Source: Anaerolineales bacterium UBA6663
GTDB lineage: Bacteria; Chloroflexota; Anaerolineae; Anaerolineales; UBA6663
Direction of reading: 5' to 3'
Assembly: GCA_002455335.1 (NCBI GenBank)
Contig: DKKP01000280.1
Coordinates: 1 to 5,097, forward strand
DNA: 5,097 nt
Positions 1-4,675 of this stretch are shown one piece after another; within the stretch, counting starts at the first letter, position 1, and each line of letters begins with the position of its first letter. The notes under the pieces were generated by a model. The model had not been told where the DNA came from, searched no databases, and saw only the letters and a program-made list of their open reading frames with translations. The position numbers and the translations under genes were made by a program.

Positions 1-1741
1 CCGCGTCCCGACGACCGGCATCAAGGGCACCCTGCCGAACATCCCGGGCATGGTGCGCTCGCTGCGTGAGGCTGCCGAGGCGGCCGGTCTGCCGATCAGC
101 GCCATCGAGCGCGTCCTCCTCAACGAGGCCACGCCCGTGATCGGCGACATCGCGATGGAGACGATCACCGAGACGATCATCACTGAGTCGACGATGATCG
201 GCCACAACCCGGGGTCACCGGGCGGGCAGGGGATCGGCGTCGGCCAGACCACGCATATCAAGGATCTGGCCACTAAACGCAAAGGCGACGCCGTGATCCT
301 TGTCGTGCCGCGCGGTTACGACTTCGAACAGACCGCGGCGCTGATCAATCAGGCGCTGGCGGCCGGCGTCGACGTCCAGGGTGGCATCGCCCAATCGGAC
401 GACGGCGTGTTGATTGCCAATCGCCTGAGCAAGACCCTGCCCTTCGTCGACGAGGTCGGCCTGATCGACCAGGTGCCGCTCGACATGCTCGCTGCGGTCG
501 AGGTCGCCACGTCGGGCCAGGTAATCCGCCAGCTCTCGAACCCGTACGGCATCGCCACGGTCTTCGCGCTCACCCCGCAGGAGACAGCGCTTGTGATCCC
601 GATCGCCAAGGCCCTGATCGGCCTGCGTTCGGCGGTGGTGATTCGCACCCCGGCCGGCGACGTGCGCTCGCGCCGCATCCGCGCGGGCAGCTTGCGCCTG
701 ATCGGCGCGACGCAGAACGCCGTGATCGAGGTCGACGCGGGCGCCGATGCGATCATGGACGCGCGCGTCATGGTCGGCGAGTTGCAGAACGTCGAGGGTG
801 AGCCGGGCACAAACGTCGGCGGCATGATCGAGCGCGTCCGTCAGACGATGAGCGACGTCACTGAACGCCCGATCGCGGGCATTCGCATCAAAGACATCCT
901 GGCCGTCGACTGTCTCGTGCCGCAGCGCGTCACGGGCGGCCTGGCCAAGGAGTTCACGCTCGAGAACGCGGTCGGTCTGGCCGCGATGGTCAACACCGAC
1001 CACCTGTTAATGGAACGCCTGGCCCAGGCGCTGCAACACGAGATCGGCGTTCGCGTCGAGCTCGGCGGCGTCGAGGCCAACATGGCCATCCTGGGCACGC
1101 TGACCACGCCGGGCGTGGCCGTGCCGCTGGCCGTCCTCGACCTCGGGGCCGGCTCGACCGACGCGGCCCTGATGACCAGCGATGGGCGTGTCACAAGCGT
1201 ACACCTCGCCGGGGCCGGCAACATGGTCTCGCTCTTGATCCAGCGCGAGCTCAATCTGCCGAGCGATGCCAACGTCGACCTGGCTGATGTGATCAAGCGC
1301 TACCCGCTTTGCAAGGTCGAAAGCCTGTTCCATGTGCGCAACGAGGACAATTCGGTCGCATTCTTCAAGGAGCCGCTCGACCCAAAGCTCTTCGGGCGCG
1401 TGGCGCTGGTGACCGAGACCGGGCTGACACCGATCGCGACCGAGCACACGCTCGAGCGTATCCGCGAAGTGCGGCGCGAGGCCAAACGTAAGGTCTTTGT
1501 GCGCAACGCGCTGCGCGCGCTCCAGCAAGTCGCGCCGCTTGGCAACATCCGCAACATCGACTTCGTCGCGATCGTCGGCGGTTCAGGGTTGGATTTCGAA
1601 GTGTCGCAGATGCTGATGCACAAGCTGGCCGAGTACGGCACCGTGATCGGCACGGCCAACATCCAGGGTCGGCTCGGGCCGGTCAACGCGGTCGCCACCG
1701 GGCTCGTGCTCGGCTATCTGCGCCGGAACGGGCAGGGATGA
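1..1741 (+). CDS. pduG: Diol/glycerol dehydratase reactivating factor, large (alpha) subunit, 5'-partial
   Basis: This is the ATPase-like subunit of the reactivase that releases inactivated cobalamin from B12-dependent diol or glycerol dehydratase so that fresh adenosylcobalamin can bind. The frame is open to the window edge (first whole codon at position 2). The opening residues TTGIKGTLPNIPG match the family near residue 37, so I estimate about 33 residues are lost upstream; the Met at 50 is internal, not the start. The 579 visible residues fit the usual ~610. Recognisable blocks are NEATPVIGDIAMETITET followed by ESTMIGHNP (near 122-215), SNPYGIATVF (near 535-565), the ASKHA-type phosphate loop LDLGAGSTDAAL (near 1136-1171), LAGAGNMVSLLI (near 1205-1240), KVESLFHVRNED (near 1313-1348) and the nucleotide-site motif VGGSGLDFE (1574-1600). 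The stop is TGA at 1739-1741, four bases before pduH. Diol and glycerol dehydratase reactivases cannot be told apart here; dehydratase genes pduCDE are expected just upstream. Confidence 0.96.
   Translation, partial: RVPTTGIKGTLPNIPGMVRSLREAAEAAGLPISAIERVLLNEATPVIGDIAMETITETIITESTMIGHNPGSPGGQGIGVGQTTHIKDLATKRKGDAVILVVPRGYDFEQTAALINQALAAGVDVQGGIAQSDDGVLIANRLSKTLPFVDEVGLIDQVPLDMLAAVEVATSGQVIRQLSNPYGIATVFALTPQETALVIPIAKALIGLRSAVVIRTPAGDVRSRRIRAGSLRLIGATQNAVIEVDAGADAIMDARVMVGELQNVEGEPGTNVGGMIERVRQTMSDVTERPIAGIRIKDILAVDCLVPQRVTGGLAKEFTLENAVGLAAMVNTDHLLMERLAQALQHEIGVRVELGGVEANMAILGTLTTPGVAVPLAVLDLGAGSTDAALMTSDGRVTSVHLAGAGNMVSLLIQRELNLPSDANVDLADVIKRYPLCKVESLFHVRNEDNSVAFFKEPLDPKLFGRVALVTETGLTPIATEHTLERIREVRREAKRKVFVRNALRALQQVAPLGNIRNIDFVAIVGGSGLDFEVSQMLMHKLAEYGTVIGTANIQGRLGPVNAVATGLVLGYLRRNGQG
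1734..1738 (+). promoter_or_regulatory. Ribosome binding site for pduH
   Basis: AGGGA lies seven bases before the ATG at 1746, inside the last codons of pduG. A closer GAGG (1740-1743) is only two bases from the ATG and too near to act. Tight spacing suggests coupled translation of the two reactivase subunits, which act as a complex. Confidence 0.55.
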
Positions 1742-1745
1742 GGCG

Positions 1746-2261
1746 ATGAGCGATCCGCTGCGCGAGCGACCCTGCATCCACATCGCGCTGGCCCCGGGCG
1801 CCGAGCCGGCGCTGGTGAGGGCTGTGGAGGTGGGCGCTGAGGAAGAGGGCGTGCCGTGCAGGGTGGCAAGCGCCGGAGCCGGCGATCTCATCGCGATCGC
1901 TTATGAGGCCGCCCTTGGTTCGCGGTTCGGGATCGGGCTGGCCTACGACGGCGACGCGATCGTGCTGCACGAGATGCACATGCCTGCGGCGCAGCCCGTT
2001 CTGCGTTTTGGTTTCGGAGCCGGCGCCGCCGCGGCCTGTCGCGTGATGGGCGCAAACGCGGCCCGGCTTCTCGTCAATCGACCGCTGCACCTGGGCCCGC
2101 AGCCTGAGCCGCTGGCCGAGGCGGTCGCGCCCGTGCCCGCGTCAGCTCCCGTGGCGGTCGCTTCAAGCGTTCCCGTCACGGACGCTGATCTTGACCCAAC
2201 GGTTCTGGCCAGTGTGGTAGCCGCCGTTGTCGCAAAACTACGTGAGAGAGGCATCCGATGA
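1746..2261 (+). CDS. pduH: Diol dehydratase reactivase small (beta) subunit with C-terminal encapsulation-peptide-like extension
   Basis: This is the small partner of PduG; in the known structure it resembles a dehydratase beta subunit, and reactivation involves subunit swapping. Residues 8-116 form the recognisable domain. CIHIALAPG starts a beta strand, and VGAEEEGVPCRV carries the acidic EEEG motif, whose middle Glu (E33 here) matches the residue I recall bridging to the large-subunit metal site. GIGLAYDGDAIVLH follows, and GANAARLLVNRPL is the family's closing N-A-A-R-L motif. Family members are usually ~115-125 residues; this one has 171. The extra ~55 residues are a Pro/Ala/Val-rich linker (117-147) and a predicted amphipathic helix (149-171), the layout of a C-terminal cargo-targeting peptide. 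The stop overlaps the next start (ATGA, 2258-2261), so translation is probably coupled. The family call is firm; the role of the extension is inferred. Confidence 0.93.
   Translation: MSDPLRERPCIHIALAPGAEPALVRAVEVGAEEEGVPCRVASAGAGDLIAIAYEAALGSRFGIGLAYDGDAIVLHEMHMPAAQPVLRFGFGAGAAAACRVMGANAARLLVNRPLHLGPQPEPLAEAVAPVPASAPVAVASSVPVTDADLDPTVLASVVAAVVAKLRERGIR
2187..2258 (+). other. Putative C-terminal encapsulation peptide of PduH
   Basis: Residues 148-171 read DLDPTVLASVVAAVVAKLRERGIR in segments DLDPTVLASVV and AAVVAKLRERGIR. Hydrophobic residues L154, V157/V158, V161/V162 and L165 fall on one face of a helix, with K164, R166, E167 and R168 on the other. It sits behind a flexible Pro/Ala linker, as encapsulation peptides do. 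It aligns without gaps with the N-terminal helix of the flavoprotein encoded at 3565. Function is inferred from pattern and context only. Confidence 0.62.
2248..2251 (+). promoter_or_regulatory. Ribosome binding site for the BMC shell gene
   Basis: GAGG within AGAGAGG lies six bases before the ATG at 2258. It is embedded in the final codons of pduH, so the sequence encoding the terminal helix also serves as the initiation region for the shell gene. Confidence 0.65.
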
Positions 2262-2812
2262 AAAAAGCACTCGGGTTGATCGAAACCATCGGGCTGGTGA
2301 CCGCCATCGAGGCCGCCGATGCCGCGGTCAAGTCGGCCAACGTCACGCTCGTCGGCTACGAGAACACGCGTGGTGGCGGCAAGATCACGGTCAAGGTCGT
2401 GGGTGATGTCGGCGCGGTGCAGGCTGCCGTGGCCGCCGGCGTGGCCGCTGCCGAGCGGATCGGCAAGGTCTACGGCCAGCGCATCATCCCGCGCCCGAGC
2501 GACGAAATCGAGGCCCTTATCGAGACGGTGGTTCGAGGCCAGAAGCCTGCGCCTGCTCCGGTTGCAGCTGCTGCGCCCGCATCTGTTGCGCCCGCATCTG
2601 TTGAGCCCGAACCGATCGCGCCATCAGCGCCTGAACCTGTGTCAACCCCTGCGGCAGAGCTCGAACCCGTCGCAACGGCTGCGGAGGCCGAAGCGGTTGC
2701 CGGCGGCGAGCCAGAGGCGCCGACCCCAGAGCCGCCGGCGACCGAACCGCCGGAGTCGTCCGCCAATCCGACCCGGGGCAAGAGCAAGCCGCGGGGCGGG
2801 AAGCGCCGCTGA
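2258..2812 (+). CDS. BMC-H hexameric shell protein with long Pro/Ala/Glu-rich C-terminal tail (PduK-like)
   Basis: This protein forms hexameric tiles of the microcompartment facets. Residues 1-93 are a standard single BMC domain (Pfam BMC, PF00936): KKALGLIETIGLVTAIEAAD, then KSANVTLVGYEN, the pore loop TRGGGK (37-42), GDVGAVQAAVAAGVAAAE and IIPRPSDEIEALI. The pore loop is one residue longer than the KIGSG type of PduA/PduJ and matches PduK in length. It has three glycines at the pore and flanking R38 and K42. Residues 96-170 are a low-complexity Pro/Ala/Glu tail, and 173-184 form a basic tip (RGKSKPRGGKRR). PduK of Salmonella is also tailed, but its tail bears a cysteine Fe-S motif; this protein has no cysteine at all. 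It follows pduH with a 4-base overlap and precedes pduL, the position of pduJ/K in enterobacteria. BMC-H identity is secure; PduK orthology is only suggested. Confidence 0.93.
   Translation: MKKALGLIETIGLVTAIEAADAAVKSANVTLVGYENTRGGGKITVKVVGDVGAVQAAVAAGVAAAERIGKVYGQRIIPRPSDEIEALIETVVRGQKPAPAPVAAAAPASVAPASVEPEPIAPSAPEPVSTPAAELEPVATAAEAEAVAGGEPEAPTPEPPATEPPESSANPTRGKSKPRGGKRR
2543..2809 (+). other. Low-complexity acidic tail and basic C-terminal tip of the shell protein
   Basis: Residues 96-184 are almost entirely Pro, Ala, Glu, Val, Ser and Thr up to residue 170, net acidic, then switch to Arg/Lys/Gly for the last dozen residues. No cysteine, transmembrane segment or known domain is visible. 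The tail is probably disordered; it may tether cargo, other shell parts or a polyanion, but the sequence does not say which. Confidence 0.8.
2573..2602 (+). repeat. 15-bp tandem duplication (two exact copies) in the shell-protein tail
   Basis: The unit gcgcccgcatctgtt occurs at 2573-2587 and 2588-2602 and is in register with the codons, giving the pentapeptide APASV twice (residues 106-115). It is an in-frame slippage-type duplication, so tail length may vary between strains. Confidence 0.9.
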
Positions 2813-2824
2813 GCGACGCTGAAG

Positions 2825-2830
2825 CAGGAG
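2825..2830 (+). promoter_or_regulatory. Ribosome binding site deciding the GTG start of pduL
   Basis: CAGGAG ends seven bases before the GTG at 2838, the ideal distance. It lies in the 25-base gap after the shell gene, the longest gap in the window. No ATG occurs in frame early enough to keep the N-terminal targeting helix, so GTG is the start. Confidence 0.8.
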
Positions 2831-2837
2831 ATCACCT

Positions 2838-3563
2838 GTGGAACAGCTGGCATTCCGAAACGGCGCAGCGCTCAACCTGGACCAGATCTCGCAGGCCGTG
2901 ATAGCGCGATTGGCTCAGATCGAGGTCGCCGGTGAAGACTCGCCCGAGCCGATCGAGCGCAATGGCCGGCTTGAGCTGACCGTGCCGATCGGGATCTCGG
3001 TGCGTCATCTGCACCTGTGCGACGAGCACGTCGCGATCCTGTTTGGCGAAGGCCACAGCCTGACGGTCTACAACGAGCTGTATCAGAAGGGCTATTACGC
3101 CGCCAAAGAGCAAGTCATGGTGGTCGGTAAGCGTCGGTGCATCGAGACGGTGCGCGTGCTTGGTCCGACACGGCCGTACTCGCAGGTCGAGCTGGCGCAG
3201 ACCGAGGCGCTCCAGCTCGGGCTCAAGCTGCCGATCGCGACCGAAGGCGCAGACCCGGCCTGCAAGCCGATCACGCTTGTCGGCCCGCAGGGCGTGGTGA
3301 CCCTGCCGGGCGGCGGCAAGGGTGGGGCGTTCATCGCGCGCCGCCACGTTCACATGAGCGACGTCGCGGCGCGCCGCTACGGCGTGAAGAACGGCGATCT
3401 GCTCGACCTGTTCATCGACGGCGCGCGTCCGACGACGTTGCACGGCGTGCTGGTGCGGGTCAAGGCCGGCTGGCGCAACGAGATCCATCTCGACACAGAC
3501 GAAGGCAATGCGGTCGGCATCCGGAACGGGCAGACCGGGACGTTGATCATCCCGATCAAGTGA
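2838..3563 (+). CDS. pduL: PduL-type phosphate acyltransferase (phosphotransacylase)
   Basis: The enzyme moves an acyl group between CoA and phosphate (propanoyl-CoA to propanoyl-phosphate in Pdu compartments), regenerating CoA inside the shell. The length of 241 residues is slightly above the family's ~210-230. An N-terminal amphipathic helix (about 13-28) and a linker precede two PduL beta-barrel halves. The zinc ligands expected in the family are present: H57 and H59 in SVRHLHLC, and H170 and H172 in ARRHVHMS. Also visible are YYAAKEQV, VRVLGPTRPYSQVE (the family GPxRxxxQVE motif), PITLVGPQG and HLDTDEGNA near the C-terminus. Several blocks differ from common PduLs: LTVYNELYQKGYY stands where LTxxxxLSQPGQF is usual, GKRR replaces GPKG, and DTDEGNA replaces DTDEANA. 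The start is GTG with a strong ribosome site. The next gene begins one base after the stop. Family assignment is firm; the exact acyl substrate is inferred from context. Confidence 0.94.
   Translation: MEQLAFRNGAALNLDQISQAVIARLAQIEVAGEDSPEPIERNGRLELTVPIGISVRHLHLCDEHVAILFGEGHSLTVYNELYQKGYYAAKEQVMVVGKRRCIETVRVLGPTRPYSQVELAQTEALQLGLKLPIATEGADPACKPITLVGPQGVVTLPGGGKGGAFIARRHVHMSDVAARRYGVKNGDLLDLFIDGARPTTLHGVLVRVKAGWRNEIHLDTDEGNAVGIRNGQTGTLIIPIK
2874..2921 (+). other. N-terminal encapsulation peptide of PduL
   Basis: Residues 13-28, LNLDQISQAVIARLAQ, form an amphipathic helix with L14, I17, V21/I22 and L25 on one face. A polar, Pro/Glu-containing linker follows before the catalytic barrel. PduL proteins of metabolosomes are known to carry such N-terminal targeting helices. 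An 11-residue non-helical leader precedes it, slightly longer than usual. Confidence 0.75.
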
Positions 3564-3564
3564 C

Positions 3565-4407
3565 ATGGACACCACAGTCATCGACGCCATCGTGGGACGC
3601 GTGATCGAGCGGCTGGCTGAGCGCCGGATCGCGAGCGCGCCATCGTGTCGCGTGCTGATGCTCTTTAGCGGCGCCAGCACGGGTTATGTGGCCGGGCTGA
3701 AAGCCATCCGCATGCTGAGCGGGGCCGGACACCCCCTGCATGTGGTGCTTTCGGCTTCGGCGCTGCACGTCATCGGCGAAGACAACCTGCGCAAGGCCGG
3801 GGCGACGAAGCTGAGCAACCCCGACACCTGGCTCGACGCGCCGAGGACGATCCGCGAGAGCGATGTCGTGCTTGTGCCCACACTCTCGATGAACACGGCC
3901 GCGCACCTGGCGCTCGGGCTGATGGACTCGCTCCTGACCACCCTGATCCTTGGGGCGCGTCTGGCCGACAAGCCTGTGGTGGCAGTGGCCGACGGCGCGG
4001 ACCCGTACGGCAATGGCGGCCGGATTTTCAGCCCCGATCACACAGGCGCGCCCGCATTGCGCGCGGCGCTGGCCGAGCACCTGGCGACGCTCAAATCCTT
4101 TGGCATACAGCTGGTCGGGGACGGCGGGTTCCTGTGGGCCTCGGCGCAGGCTGTGGGCAGTGCGGCGCAGGCCAAGGCCGACCTGGTGGTGTCGGATGCG
4201 AACTCCACGTCGTCGATTGCGCAGCCGTTGCCCGTAGCGACCCTTCATCTGAGCGGCCTCGTGACCGCCAGCGACCTGAGCGGCCTGACGCGCGGCGCAG
4301 CAGTGCGCCTGGCGGCCGGCGCGCGTTTGACCCCACTTGCGCAAGAGGTGCTCGAACGCCAGCGGGCGCGGGTCACAAGCGACGATAAACGGGAGGTGTG
4401 GTCATGA
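3565..4407 (+). CDS. BMC-associated HFCD-family flavoprotein with N-terminal targeting helix, in the pduM position
   Basis: The fold is that of Pfam Flavoprotein (PF02441; relatives include phosphopantothenoylcysteine decarboxylase, UbiX and EpiD). After a 22-residue amphipathic helix comes a beta strand and glycine loop (RVLMLFSGASTGY, 29-41). Then LHVVLSASALHVI (58-70) and the signature VPTLSMNTAAHLALGLMDSL (104-123) follow, matching the family's P-x-S-x-N-T ... A-x-G-x-x-D-x-L flavin-binding block. The decarboxylase histidine, usually about eight residues before the Asp that opens that strand, aligns with A92. The PxMNxxM clamp is replaced by ADGADPYGNGG (142-152). It is therefore unlikely to be a CoA-pathway decarboxylase. 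Residues 231-270 (GLVTASDL ... VRLAAGARLTPLAQEVLERQR) resemble the N-terminal LTPxARE segment of EutT as I recall it. Spacing is one base after pduL with no clear ribosome site, and a 4-base overlap with pduN. The reaction is unknown; flavin or cobalamin redox support is a guess. Confidence 0.82.
   Translation: MDTTVIDAIVGRVIERLAERRIASAPSCRVLMLFSGASTGYVAGLKAIRMLSGAGHPLHVVLSASALHVIGEDNLRKAGATKLSNPDTWLDAPRTIRESDVVLVPTLSMNTAAHLALGLMDSLLTTLILGARLADKPVVAVADGADPYGNGGRIFSPDHTGAPALRAALAEHLATLKSFGIQLVGDGGFLWASAQAVGSAAQAKADLVVSDANSTSSIAQPLPVATLHLSGLVTASDLSGLTRGAAVRLAAGARLTPLAQEVLERQRARVTSDDKREVWS
3568..3630 (+). other. Putative N-terminal encapsulation peptide of the flavoprotein
   Basis: Residues 2-22, in segments DTTVIDAIVGR and VIERLAERRI, form an amphipathic helix with I6, I9/V10, V13/I14 and L17 on one side and charged residues on the other. 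A short ASAPSC linker precedes the first strand of the flavin domain. It aligns without gaps with the PduL helix (shared D-x-I-x-x-x-V-I-x-R-L-A) and with the PduH C-terminal helix. Confidence 0.7.
4391..4396 (+). promoter_or_regulatory. Ribosome binding site deciding the pduN start
   Basis: GGGAGG is the strongest Shine-Dalgarno in the window. It stands seven bases before ATG 4404 but only one base before the in-frame GTG at 4398. It therefore fixes the ATG as the start and removes two spurious residues from the longer open frame. Confidence 0.85.
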
Positions 4408-4673
4408 TCCTGGCACGCGTGATCGGTAACGTGGTCTCCACGCGCAAAGAAGACTCGCTGATCGGCTTCAAGATCCTGATGGTCGAAGAGCACGACCCCA
4501 AAAAGCCGGATGCCGAAGGCGCCCGCATGGTTGCCGTCGACACGCTGGGCGCCGGTCGCGGCGACCTGGTGCTCGTCGTCCGTGGCGGTGCCGCGCGCGT
4601 CATCTCGGAGGCGCACAAGAACGCGCCGCTCGACGCCGCGATCGTCGGCATTGTCGACTCGGCAGGCGTGTGA
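4404..4673 (+). CDS. pduN: EutN/CcmL/PduN family pentameric shell vertex protein
   Basis: This protein forms the pentamers that cap the vertices of the polyhedral shell. The whole 89-residue chain is one EutN_CcmL domain (PF03319) of normal length. MILARVIGNVVSTRK is the family's opening strand and basic loop, GFKILMVEE follows, then MVAVDTLGAGRGDLVLVV and, at the end, APLDAAIVGIVDS. The start is ATG 4404, which overlaps the flavoprotein stop as ATGA (4404-4407) and has the expected vertex-protein N-terminus; a longer reading from GTG 4398 is not supported by the ribosome site spacing. Position between the pduM-slot gene and pduO matches the enterobacterial pdu order. Pentamers are needed in small number, which fits a mid-to-late place in the operon. 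PduN is chosen over EutN by context. Confidence 0.95.
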   Translation: MILARVIGNVVSTRKEDSLIGFKILMVEEHDPKKPDAEGARMVAVDTLGAGRGDLVLVVRGGAARVISEAHKNAPLDAAIVGIVDSAGV

Positions 4674-4675
4674 GC

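Noticed and set aside
50..52. ATG at 50 as the true pduG start
   Set aside because: The frame is open upstream, and the codons before it (TTGIKGTLPN) match conserved PduG sequence. This Met is internal, and the gene starts before the window.
215..1003. Long minus-strand open frame (262 codons) opposite pduG
   Set aside because: It is Arg/Asp/Ala/His-rich with no family motif and lies wholly over a strongly conserved pduG region. GC-rich third positions remove antisense stops, so this is a shadow.
2319..2822. Plus-strand Arg/Ser-rich open frame overlapping the shell gene
   Set aside because: It is the shifted frame of the BMC gene and its repetitive Pro/Ala/Glu tail; the arginine- and proline-rich composition comes from that GC-rich coding pattern. 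No ribosome site was found for its start.
2735..2830. Possible GC hairpin/terminator between the shell gene and pduL
   Set aside because: Short ccggcg/cgccgg matches lie inside the tail coding sequence, with no following T-run. The 25-base gap holds a ribosome site, and the genes read as one operon.
2832..3680. Minus-strand open frame (282 codons) spanning the pduL region
   Set aside because: No recognisable domain; it covers pduL, which has intact zinc ligands and a good ribosome site, and runs into the next gene. Composition is typical of antisense frames in GC-rich DNA.
3556..4344. Minus-strand open frame (262 codons) opposite the flavoprotein gene
   Set aside because: Low-complexity Arg/Gln/His composition, no motif, and the sense strand carries a coherent flavoprotein fold.
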